NCBI GenBank assembly: GCA_903772945.1
Contig: CAICTM010001188.1
Location: 1 to 34,631 of the forward strand
DNA length: 34,631 nt
Direction: 5' to 3'
Source of the DNA: Seminavis robusta
Taxonomy: Eukaryota > Bacillariophyta > Bacillariophyceae > Naviculales > Naviculaceae
The notes under the pieces were generated by a model that made no database searches, was not told where the DNA came from, and saw nothing but the letters and a program-made list of their open reading frames with translations. Position 1 is the stretch's first letter, and every line of letters begins with the position of its first letter. Below, in pieces: positions 27,069 to 34,631 of the stretch. The position numbers and the translations under genes are program-made.

Positions 27069-28442
27069 TCCCTTCCTTGAAGGTTAGGACATCTTGAATG
27101 AGGATATCACCCGTCTTGATCGATCGCTCGAAACCTCTATTCCACAGATTTACTCGATGGCCTTTCGGAGGCGTTGCAAATCCATAGTCATACGCAACAA
27201 GCTTGCATGCTGCCTTGGCGATGGCCAGTTTCTTCCTCTTGGATAGACCCGGAATACCGTAGCCCCATGATCTTGCTACACAAAGAATAACCCATCGCAT
27301 GTTCTTGTCAGGTCTTTTTCTTTTGATGATCTTGATTGTTCCATCACCAAAGCGAGCAGGACGTTCTCCATCTCCATCTCTTGCATCGGAGTCCAGCGTG
27401 TTCGCGAATGTCATTGCTGGCGGCTCTTTCCAGTTGGTCGGTTCCAATAGCTCTTGATAGCTATCAAGGTTGAATGGATTGTCCACGTACGTGTAAGTGT
27501 CGTCTTCCTCTTGTTGCATGTCAATATTTTCTCCATCCACCAATTCATCTTCTTGCATTGACACATTCTCTTCTTCGTGCACGGCCGGTATCATCGGAGA
27601 ATCAATCGGCTCTTCATCTAATCTAGGAAGGACGGTTTCGATTTCTTCCACCGTTTCGCCGCCATCAGTTCTTGCAATGTGGCGTCTTACAACAATAGAG
27701 TCACTGAAAGAGATTCGTCTCCTCGCATTGACAGGGGTTGCTACCGGAGAAGGGCGCTTCGCAGCGCTCCTTGGACGTCTTGCCACCGAAGAGCGTGGCA
27801 GCACATTCTCTTTGTCGTCGTCGTCAGAGCTATCGCCACTGCTGGAATCGACCGGTAAGTAAGATGCCCTCCACTTTGCCATCGCTCTTCTAAGTTTCTT
27901 GACCTTCTTGTTGGTGTTGATGCCGGCAGCAATGTAGTGAATGGGTGACTTCTTGTGGACTTGTCTCTTGAGGGTATTTTCGGGGCTGTCGCCGAACACA
28001 GGAGCATCAGCAAAAGAGACTGTTGGATACTTTTCATTTGACTGTGGCTTGTTTCTAATGACAAACAGCAACAGACGTGGTTGCTCTTCATTGTGTAGAG
28101 TAACTAGTTGTGTTCGAAATGAGACTTTGCTTTTCTTGAAGCGACCGTTTAGAGCGTCGATGGATTGTTGGTTACAGATTACAGGGTGGACAATGCCCTC
28201 TGCGTCGATCTGCTTGGTAACGATTGCTGTCGCTAGTAGCATGTGATAGAGAGTGGCGAAGTCTAGCTTTAACACCGTACACAAGCTGTTGTTTGCGGTC
28301 GAGACATCTCTAGTCGTCGGCACAACAAACCATCGTTTATTGCTTAGCCGTCCAAGAAGCACTTTCAAGAGAGAGAGTGTTGCGTCAGCTACAATACTAT
28401 CTGCGGGAATGTCATCGTCTTCCAAAATATCAATAATATCTA
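26953..28442 (-). CDS. Long frame upstream of and overlapping the transposase (possible N-terminal part)
   Basis: About 490 codons, ending at TGA 26953-26955 and overlapping the transposase frame by 116 bp in another frame. The open frame has no ATG before LEDDDIPADS; it begins just after a TAA near 28460, so a non-AUG start or an upstream exon is needed. The first 170 residues are hydrophobic and folded-looking (LSLLKVLLGRLSNKRWFVVP). They are followed by an acidic/basic low-complexity linker with an NLS-like RRPRSAAKRPSP. The last 130 residues are folded again: MRWVILCVARSWGYGIPGLS, then KRKKLAIAKAACKLVAYDYG and NLWNRGFERSIKTGDILIQD. The C-terminal part could be the DNA-binding domain of the same transposase. 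Joining to the next frame would need a +1 shift; no intron was found. It may be a separate protein. Confidence 0.6.
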
Positions 28443-28512
28443 TACGTTAGCCTACTAGAGGAGTGACGGAGCAACGAAATAAATGAATGTTGCTTCAATG
28501 CCAGTCTTCGAT

Positions 28513-28914
28513 CTAGGGTGGTGGGTATTGGCCTTTCACCACCATATCCGCATGCAACACAGCAGAAGCAAATAACTCCGCAGCATCGCTATAAGGAATC
28601 AAAAGCCGAATGTTGGTATAAGCCTCGCCTGGAGGGACTGTCAACTCAATTTTGAGAGCTCGGCTGTGGGTGTTTCCTCTCACTTTCTTCGGCTTGGCCA
28701 CAGTTCAAGCTGTCACAGGCAAAGTAAAGGGGTAGACACGACCGTTTGCAGTGTGCACGACATATCGAAAGAGCGCAGTCCGGTTGAAGCATTGGAGATG
28801 AATCGAGCCAGCAACAGATTGAACATCATCTCCGATGGAATACTCCAGGGCTGCCACTGCCTCTGCTTCTTCTCCACGGAGGGAGGCAACGTTATTCCAA
28901 CTGTCAGGCCGCAT
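28513..28914 (-). pseudogene. Accessory frame in the mariner element, interrupted by an in-frame TGA
   Basis: ATG 28912-28914 opens a frame of 69 residues (MRPDSWNNVASLRGEEAEAV, then YSIGDDVQSVAGSIHLQCFN) that stops at TGA 28705-28707. The same frame then continues open for 63 codons (TVAKPKKVRGNTHSRALKIE, then LTVPPGEAYTNIRLLIPYSD and AAELFASAVLHADMVVKGQY). Both halves look like beta-rich protein. Either the gene was broken by one nonsense change, or TGA is read through. It is divergent from the plus-strand frame at 29106 with about 190 bp between starts. No family is recognised. Confidence 0.4.
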
Positions 28915-29105
28915 CTTCGGATAATGAGGAACCTTGCTTGAAGTTAGTGTTGATTGCTTGTGAAGTGAGCCGATTGCTCTTGGAGTGGGCCAATAAAGAG
29001 CGGCAATCAAATTCAAATTCAAACCTCCCTCGGTTTTTATGTGAAGGAGGAGTTGACTCTGACCAATGGATGGATCGATGGACCATTCATAAAATTAGCA
29101 ACAAG

Positions 29106-29669
29106 ATGTCTGATTACAGCACCAGCCGCATGCACATCGTGCTATCTAGTGGACTTACCGACCCACGCTCCTTGCAGCCGACATCCGAGCGAGACATTGG
29201 CAAGATGAAGGACGCCATCACCGAAACGATCCGTCGTGGCACGAAGGACCACACCAGGATGGACGCCACATTCTGTAGCAACGTTTTCTTTGACGACGAG
29301 ACTTTCTTGGATATGCTTGCTCACGTGAAGAAGAATGCAGGCGTCAAGCAGATTGTCGAAGCATCCCATGATCTCATCACCTGTGTGACAGTCCAAGGGA
29401 AAGTAGTCACTATCCGCTTTTACGGCGCAAAGAAGTTCTGTTCCCCCAAGGTCCCCGAAGCCCCCAAGGTCGAAGCTCCCAAGGTGTCAGCCGCAGCCCC
29501 CAAGGTGGACGGAAATGAATCATCGAAACCTCCTCGACGCAACCGAGGTCGCTCTGGAAAGAAAGCACCCCCACCGCCACCTCAAGACGACGACGATTCC
29601 TTCGAATTTGAGCCTGAATTGTCCCAAGCTATGACCCCTATCAAGGGCCTTGCGTTCAACAGGAAGTAG
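29106..29669 (+). CDS. Accessory protein of the mariner element, 187 residues, unrecognised
   Basis: ATG 29106 to TAG 29667-29669. Residues 1-110 look folded: MSDYSTSRMHIVLSSGLTDP, MKDAITETIRRGTKDHTRMD, VFFDDETFLDMLAHVKKNAG and DLITCVTVQGKVVTIRFYGA. Residues 110-187 are low complexity: three PKV-EAPKV-type repeats, a basic RRNRGRSGKK patch, a six-Pro run, four Asp, and a short end MTPIKGLAFNRK. The Lys/Arg patch could bind nucleic acid or act as an NLS. The frame lies wholly inside the element, between the right TIR and the minus-strand genes. No homologous family is recognised and a role in transposition or silencing is speculation. An unrelated host gene captured by the element is possible. 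Confidence 0.6.
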   Translation: MSDYSTSRMHIVLSSGLTDPRSLQPTSERDIGKMKDAITETIRRGTKDHTRMDATFCSNVFFDDETFLDMLAHVKKNAGVKQIVEASHDLITCVTVQGKVVTIRFYGAKKFCSPKVPEAPKVEAPKVSAAAPKVDGNESSKPPRRNRGRSGKKAPPPPPQDDDDSFEFEPELSQAMTPIKGLAFNRK

Positions 29670-29845
29670 AGGTCAAGCAGTACCATCGAAAGTCCTGCTA
29701 TTGCTTGATGAGAGCAGCGGCAATTCGCCATTGTCATGGACGATTGTGTGGTTGCTTTTCGATCGATTGGTTGCAGTCACTCCACTCCGGCAAAGGAACG
29801 GCTAAAATAAACTTAGTATAGAAAATCTTAAGTCAAATAACGTTC

Positions 29846-29970
29846 TGTTAAGGTCAAAACTTGTTCAAAGTCGTCTCACGATAGACGCTCCGTTGAGTCC
29901 CGGTCCTTAAATCTTTGAGACATCCCTAGAGGCGCGGTGTGGAGGGTATTTTTCCGAGCAAAGGGAAGGG
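29846..29970. repeat. Right terminal inverted repeat of the mariner element
   Basis: Inverted counterpart of 25294-25420. The outermost bases read ccgagcaaagggaaggg and are followed by TA. The inner block taaggtcaaaacttg matches the left TIR reversed. The inner limit is approximate. Confidence 0.8.
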
Positions 29971-30185
29971 TAGCCTTTTAACTTTCTAAAGGGCTGCCTT
30001 CGCACAACCCACCCTCTGGCGTCTGACGTCAGTTGACAAGAGCGATTTTGACATCACCTCGACCTCGGCATCTCCCCTCAAACTCTGCAACCACAAGACC
30101 CATCAATGGCCACAGAGTGAATATCAACATCGACAATACATTAGCTACAGGAATTGAACAATATATTATATTTTGTTATTGGACA

Positions 30186-31379
30186 ATGAGGCAGGTTCTT
30201 TTGGTATTCGTTGCAGTGCAAGCTCTGCTCTTATTATTATTGAGCCATTCTGCCGAAGGATTAGCCGCTAAATCCTCCAAGAAATCCAAGAAACTGGCGT
30301 CGGCGGGTGGCAAGGGGTTTGGCGCATCATCCTCCGGCGCTGCCTTATTGCACACTCCCGACGACTCGGAAAGTACTCAGAAATTACTGCAGTTTTTGAA
30401 ATCGCAAAAAGCCAAGGGAGTGGATCAGGGAGTGGCCGAAATTGGAATTCACGACAAGACGGGCCAACGCGGTCTGTTTGCTACCACCAATATCAAAAAG
30501 GACCAAATCATTTGCATGATTCCTTCCGATGTTGCTCTGGCACTGTCCGATCCGGCCAAGTTGGGAAAAGATGCTCCGACGTTTGCTCACGGCGGCGCCA
30601 ACTTTTTGAACATGTATTGGAACAATGCCGAACGTCGTCCCCTGTGGTCCTTTTATCTCGATACGCTGCCATCTGACGCGAAATCGCCGTATTTTGACGC
30701 GACACCCGATTTCTTTTCCCCGGAAGAAATCGAATTGTTGGAATTCCCGCGCTTACTCGACAATATTCGCAAACGGCAACACGATATTGAATCACTGGCG
30801 GCCGAACAAGGTTTGGACCAGGATCAACTACAATTCGCCACTTGGTTGGTATCGTCTCGGGCATTCAACATTAATTTGGCGGATGCCCAAAATACACCAG
30901 AAGAAGAACAATACGACGAACGAGGTCAAGTGGTGACCAAAGCCGGTGCGGGCTTGAACAGCATCCGCGTCATGGTCCCCTTTTTGGACCTGTGCAATCA
31001 CGATTCTGTGGCACCCAACTGTCGTTTCACCATGATTGACGCCGACAAGGACGAAGCCTGGTTTGCGTTGGAAGCCAATCGTCCCATTCCAGCCGGACGA
31101 GAACTCCAAATGGCCTATCGGAGTGGCATCTATTCGTCGGTCGAACTGTTGCTCAACTACGGATTTGTCCCCACGGAAAACAAAGTCGATGCCTACATGC
31201 TACGCAAGGGAGGTGAGGGTGTCATTGCGAGTGCCGACGGATGGACGACTACACTGGAGGAAGATCAAAGCATGTTGGACATGCTCCAGAGCAAAAGTGA
31301 CGATGACAACAAAAATGACGCACTGAAAAAGATTCTGGCATTTCGATCCAATATGAAAAAGGCGTACCAAGACTTGTAG
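30186..31379 (+). CDS. SET-domain protein methyltransferase (Rubisco-LSMT/SETD3-like) with signal peptide
   Basis: 397 residues from ATG 30186, the first in a frame that is open to 30033 without another ATG. The first 25 residues form a signal peptide (MRQVLLVFVAVQALLLLLLS, then HSAEG), followed by a Lys/Ser-rich linker. The split-SET pattern of the LSMT class follows: EIGIHDKTGQRGLFATTNIK (residues about 85-105), then IPSDVALAL, a helical insert, MVPFLDLCNHDSVAPNC (about 262-278, the NHS/NHD motif that binds AdoMet), RELQMAYRSG and ELLLNYGFVPTEN. A C-terminal helical part (EEDQSMLDMLQSKSDDDNKN) stands where a substrate-binding domain is in relatives, but is short. Known relatives methylate Lys or His in Rubisco, aldolase or actin. 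The leader suggests entry to the ER or a complex plastid; a plastid motif (ASAFAP) is not clear. Confidence 0.88.
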   Translation: MRQVLLVFVAVQALLLLLLSHSAEGLAAKSSKKSKKLASAGGKGFGASSSGAALLHTPDDSESTQKLLQFLKSQKAKGVDQGVAEIGIHDKTGQRGLFATTNIKKDQIICMIPSDVALALSDPAKLGKDAPTFAHGGANFLNMYWNNAERRPLWSFYLDTLPSDAKSPYFDATPDFFSPEEIELLEFPRLLDNIRKRQHDIESLAAEQGLDQDQLQFATWLVSSRAFNINLADAQNTPEEEQYDERGQVVTKAGAGLNSIRVMVPFLDLCNHDSVAPNCRFTMIDADKDEAWFALEANRPIPAGRELQMAYRSGIYSSVELLLNYGFVPTENKVDAYMLRKGGEGVIASADGWTTTLEEDQSMLDMLQSKSDDDNKNDALKKILAFRSNMKKAYQDL

Positions 31380-32166
31380 CGGAATGGATTGTTGGCCAGT
31401 GATGCATGCATGCATAAAAGGAGTATGGTGCAGAAAGGAAACAATAAGAGGGCGCACGACAGAAAACCTAAATGCATAGATTGAACATTGGCTACAGTCA
31501 CATCTCTAAACTGTGGTCAAGAAGAGAGGCCACTACTAAGAAGTACCGGTGCCAAAGCCAATTCGTAAAAGGATAGCTTTCATGGGCAGACAGCCATTCC
31601 GACTTTCTGTGATAGGTTGAGGGGTGAGTGAATCGAATCTCCAGGAACCGCGCCGTGTTTCGATGATACACGTAGGGATCCAGTGCTGCATCCGTCTCGT
31701 CCTGTGCATCACACTTTAGGGTCAGAAGGTTTTTTCAGTGGACTGGTATCACTGGACGTTCGCACAGTCTTTCCCAGGCATCTATCTATCAAATCCTTGA
31801 CGGTGGCTTGCAAAGTAACTAGCTAGATTGATACCGTACCGTTCAGCCATCCTACAAAATCACATCCCTGGATAAAATTCAATGAGAAAACGTAGATATT
31901 TTGATTCTTCTGCTTCTTGTCATTTATAGTGAATTATTAGAGTGTTTAAGGAATCACAGAAAGGCTACCACCCAAAGTGAAACTAGTTTGTTGCCCATGT
32001 ATCGTGACTTTTTCAGTGTTGGCATTCTAGCTAGCTAGCAACTAGCTTGGGATACCATGCAAATTGTGGAATGCTCCCATGGAAAACTAATTGTGTTGGT
32101 AGCAACCTGCAACGCCCAATTTTGCTTCGTATCCCTTCCACTGTTGCGTGGTACGCATGGTATCAC
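31380..32166. other. Intergenic, no gene recognised
   Basis: Between the 3' ends of the SET gene (plus) and the YOS1 gene (minus). A gcatgcatgcat tract at 31402 and a CTAGCTAGCTAG tract near 32027 are present. No supported open frame. Confidence 0.5.
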
Positions 32167-32600
32167 TCAACCTCCAATCAATACTTCAAATACAATGGTC
32201 AAAATATTGGCGACAATGACGGGGACCCTGAGGTATTGCACGGCATGGAGCAACCCCGCAGCTTGCTGTATCAATGGATTGTTCGACGCATTGGCATGCT
32301 GGCTGTTCATGTCATCCAGACCGTATTTGGCCAAAAATCGTCGTCGATTCAAAATCAAAAACGCATTGCACATCAACAGTCCTGCCTACAATACAGTAAT
32401 AATAATAACACAGCGTGAGTCGTTCAGTATGAAATTGAATGGAGTCGAGTCTCTCGGTGTAGGAAATCAAAGCAGGCCGCTGACAACCATGAAAGCAGCT
32501 ACCGCTAGATAGATAGATGATTGTCTCGCATTCCATCTAGCTAGCTAGCTAGTAGAGTTGCTTGGCTCACCTTGAACAAATGCCACAAAGAGAAACCCAT
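32167..32600 (-). CDS. YOS1: YOS1/IER3IP1 homologue, ER-to-Golgi transport (two exons)
   Basis: Exon 1 is 32600-32571 (MGFSLWHLFK). Exon 2 is 32385-32167 (AGLLMCNAFLILNRRRFLAK to VFEVLIGG, stop TGA 32167-32169). They are joined across a 185-bp intron with donor GTGAGC and acceptor TGTAG, in phase 0. The result is 82 residues, the same length as the human protein. Family features: the MGFSLW-LF-AGLL start, N-terminal membrane helix, ILNxxRFLAKYG motif, and a C-terminal helix with YLRVPVIVANILTIVFEVL, matching the (M)RVPLIxxN motif. Yos1 is a small ER/Golgi membrane protein that works with Yip1-Yif1 in COPII vesicle transport. Two plus-strand frames of 123 and 151 codons overlap it and are shadows. 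Its start is 290 bp from the LRR gene on the other strand. Confidence 0.9.
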
Positions 32601-32890
32601 CGTAGAGGACCACTGCTATTGTTTCATGGAGATCAAAGAGGTTGTTTGGTGTAGAAGAAGATGAAGGAAGATGAGGGTTACGGTTTCAGAAGCTGTGGTA
32701 TTGAGCCATTGTGCGTCCCTCTTCTTTGAGATCCTGAATCTCCGAAGCTCACAATTTCAATTTTTTTGAGTTTCAAGCACCTGGCATCAAGCTCTCTCTC
32801 GGATGCAGCTACCTAGCTCCGTCTTTGCTACAACCTTGCAACCAAATCACCAAATACAAGTACCGCAGTGAAATCAAATCAAATCGAATC
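32601..32890. promoter_or_regulatory. Divergent promoter region between YOS1 and the LRR gene
   Basis: 290 bp between two oppositely oriented starts must carry both promoters. The sequence just before the LRR start has AAATCAAATCAAATCGAATC repeats and an A/C-rich leader. No defined TATA box or other element was identified. Confidence 0.4.
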
Positions 32891-34631
32891 ATGAGCATGT
32901 CGTATTCATCATCTTCCACCGTACACGGCAAAAAGAAAGAGGATTCCAAAAGCAGCAGCTCTAGTTCCGGTCGTTCCATGGCACGGGCGCAGCAGATTGA
33001 GGCGGCTCTTTCCGACTTGGAATCCTCGTTTGAACGTGATAGTCACTCGGCCCGATATACGTCGCATGTTCTCGATATTCGCAGCAACAGCAACAATAGT
33101 GGAGCTGACGATATCGACGACTTTTCCATTACGAGCCGTCCGAGTTCCGCGGGGTGGTTTGATGATGATGATGATCCAGATGCTGGTATCGGTACTACTA
33201 GTACCACCGAACCTATTACTGCAAAAAGTGACAGCAACGACGACAGCATGATGATTAATTTGTGGCAACGACAACAAGACCTTCGCGAAACGGTCGATCA
33301 GAGTGTCAATTTGATGGACCCCAAGGCGGCCAAGTACGAGGGAGATGCGCTTCGAAGTACCGGTTTGGAGGGGTTTCGCGATTTGAAGAAGAAGAACAGT
33401 CGCTATTCCAACAAGGGGGATTCTTTCAGCTTTCCATTCTTGCCATCTGGATTTGGAGATTTGCAGTTGATGGAGACTGAAATCAAGAGACGAGTGCATG
33501 ATCCACAGAAACAGCAACAACAAGACAACAACAGGGCAGGCTGGAAATGGATCCTTCTTGTAACTTGCTTCTTTGTGGTCGTGGCTGTTTCGGTGACTGT
33601 CACAGTTATTGTGGTAGAGCAACAACATAGCAAAGCAACTCACAGTACTCAGGAATATGATGGTGCTGTCAAGACTATCCTTGATACATCATCTGCCCAA
33701 GAGAAACAACGACCTGGTGTTGGCTTACCCTCTGAATCTCGCTCTTGGGATGATGATGCCATGAACTCTGTTGGAAGTGATGAAGGTGAAACTGCTCCCC
33801 CGGATACTTCTTCAGGCACTAGTAGGAGCCATGATTACGAAGTAATCACCAACAAGGACAACATACCAATGTTTCGTCCAACAACGGTGACTCTGCCAGC
33901 CAAGACCCGAGCTCGTGCCATGCTGGCTCTGCTACTGGAATTTCAAGTTTCTCCACCGGATACCATTCTTGGCAAAGACAAAGGATCGGCAGCGTACCGT
34001 GCGTTGCAGTGGATTGCAGATGAAGATCCAGCCAAGCTACCCTTTCCCCATTTCTACTATCAGTCGGCCCATACGGCAAAGCTCAGTCGCCACGATCAAG
34101 AACAACCGGAATGGAGAGACGACTCCTTTGCCATTCAACAGCTCCTGCAACGCTACGCCATGGCCGTGTTTTACTATTCGCTCGAAAAGCCGCACACCAC
34201 CGACGAGGCCACCGCCGACCAAGTCCTGGAGGACACGGTGGCAGCACTCAACCACGAAAAGCTTCAACAGAGTTGGCTCACAAAGGATCATCTTTGCCAT
34301 TGGCGTGGCATTGATTGTGGAACCTACGACCATGGAGGGAAAGCGGGAGTAGAATCTATTCACATGTCGTCGGTAGTCAGCATCAATTTGACGCGCCATC
34401 ACCTCTACGGAACGCTGCCACCCGAGTGGTTCTCGGGTACAGCTTTGCCAGACCTTGCCAGTGTTGACTTATCGGGCAATCACCTGCATGGGTCTCTTCC
34501 AGACGTTGTATCAATGACTCCCAGACAGGAAGACGTGGACAACAATAGCAATCAGCACAAGATCACAACTGGCAAAGCCGAATACACTTTGCGCTTCCCA
34601 CAAAACACCAACAGCAGCTTGGTGTCCTCAC
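32891..34631 (+). CDS. Transmembrane leucine-rich-repeat protein, 3' end off the window
   Basis: ATG 32891 opens a frame with no stop to the window end (580 codons seen). Residues 1-215 are polar, Ser/Asp-rich and predicted intracellular. Residues about 218-242 are a single membrane helix (WKWILLVTCFFVVVAVSVTV, then TVIVV) preceded by Gln/Asn and basic residues, so the N-terminus is probably cytoplasmic (type II). An acidic linker follows, then a helical domain with YRALQWIADEDP and a Cys-containing LRR cap (WLTKDHLCHWRGIDCGTYD). The first leucine-rich repeats come next: VVSINLTRHHLYGTLPPEWF, then LASVDLSGNHLHGSLPD. This layout is that of the large diatom LRR membrane proteins, often mis-called receptor kinases. 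No kinase domain is visible. Probable cell-surface or endomembrane recognition role, inferred only. Confidence 0.88.
   Translation, partial: MSMSYSSSSTVHGKKKEDSKSSSSSSGRSMARAQQIEAALSDLESSFERDSHSARYTSHVLDIRSNSNNSGADDIDDFSITSRPSSAGWFDDDDDPDAGIGTTSTTEPITAKSDSNDDSMMINLWQRQQDLRETVDQSVNLMDPKAAKYEGDALRSTGLEGFRDLKKKNSRYSNKGDSFSFPFLPSGFGDLQLMETEIKRRVHDPQKQQQQDNNRAGWKWILLVTCFFVVVAVSVTVTVIVVEQQHSKATHSTQEYDGAVKTILDTSSAQEKQRPGVGLPSESRSWDDDAMNSVGSDEGETAPPDTSSGTSRSHDYEVITNKDNIPMFRPTTVTLPAKTRARAMLALLLEFQVSPPDTILGKDKGSAAYRALQWIADEDPAKLPFPHFYYQSAHTAKLSRHDQEQPEWRDDSFAIQQLLQRYAMAVFYYSLEKPHTTDEATADQVLEDTVAALNHEKLQQSWLTKDHLCHWRGIDCGTYDHGGKAGVESIHMSSVVSINLTRHHLYGTLPPEWFSGTALPDLASVDLSGNHLHGSLPDVVSMTPRQEDVDNNSNQHKITTGKAEYTLRFPQNTNSSLVSS

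Larger units (their letters stand above)
25294..29970. mobile_element. Tc1/mariner-like transposon, 4.68 kb, with extra reading frames
   Basis: The left terminus from 25294 (cccttccctttgctcggaaa, continuing aataccc) is repeated in inverted orientation at the right terminus ending at 29970, identical for about 26 bases. Inner blocks recur inverted: caaaagattta (left) with caaagattta (right), and gcaagttttgacctta at 25369-25384 with its partner at 29849-29864. The imperfect TIRs are therefore about 100-130 bp, with an extra 25-30 bp in the right one. TA lies directly outside both ends (25292-25293 and 29971-29972), the target duplication of Tc1/mariner elements. Inside are a DD39D transposase frame (minus), a long upstream frame overlapping it, a smaller minus-strand frame interrupted by TGA, and a plus-strand frame near the right end. 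It looks largely intact, so the insertion may be recent. Confidence 0.85.

Noticed and set aside
32047..32512. Two overlapping plus-strand frames (123 and 151 codons)
   Set aside because: They lie opposite the YOS1 exons, which give a full-length conserved protein with consistent splice sites.
1..34631. tRNA, rRNA or snRNA genes
   Set aside because: Scanned by eye for T-loop (GGTTCRANNCC) and other familiar signatures on both strands; none found. A covariance-model search could still find one.

Overview
This window looks like nuclear DNA of a diatom, most likely a raphid pennate such as Seminavis. That is inferred from content, not from a database match. The supporting signs are a DUF6824-type domain (motif NDVLLGRGK), a single-pass leucine-rich-repeat surface protein, Gln/Asn-rich linkers in many proteins, short GT-AG introns, and a mix of compact genes with repeat-rich spacers full of GCTAGC and TACCGGTA palindromes.

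Layout. 1-4530: the 3' end of an unknown gene, a 730-residue ankyrin-repeat protein with a polyproline tail (minus), and mitochondrial ribosomal protein mL54 (plus). 4530-9887: a gene-poor repeat block. It holds a 38-bp duplication, a heptamer microsatellite, a roughly 430-bp tandem duplication with hairpin cores, a 377-bp TIR element filled with an 11-mer array, a foldback element, and a segmental duplication. 9888-16106: a 1016-residue disordered repeat protein, a four-exon DDX51/RH1-type DEAD-box helicase (minus), and a divergent 240-residue probable membrane protein. 16107-19556: mostly spacer, with two small minus-strand candidate genes and a G+C-rich minisatellite. 19557-24370: the DUF6824 protein, a decayed alpha/beta-hydrolase pseudogene, a seven-helix TMEM45/DUF716-like membrane protein, and a second TIR element made of a short-period array. 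25294-29970: a complete-looking Tc1/mariner-like transposon. 30186-34631: a SET-domain methyltransferase with a signal peptide, a two-exon YOS1/IER3IP1 homologue (minus), and the start of a transmembrane LRR protein running off the window.

The strongest discovery is the 4.68-kb mariner element. It has long imperfect terminal inverted repeats, TA on both outer sides and a DD39D transposase. Upstream of the transposase is a long reading frame that overlaps it in a different frame. Two further candidate reading frames lie between the terminal repeats. Tc1/mariner elements are normally small and carry one gene. The second discovery is a pair of elements (6962-7338 and 24012-24367) that are unrelated in sequence but built alike: short terminal inverted repeats around an array of an 11-mer or of a unit of about 19 bp.

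The host genes do not form a pathway. Several have general housekeeping roles (mL54 in mitochondrial translation, DDX51 in large-subunit rRNA processing, YOS1 in ER-to-Golgi transport). The rest are lineage-specific. Introns were placed by eye from splice consensus and frame continuity. Family names come from recognised motifs and have not been checked by a search.
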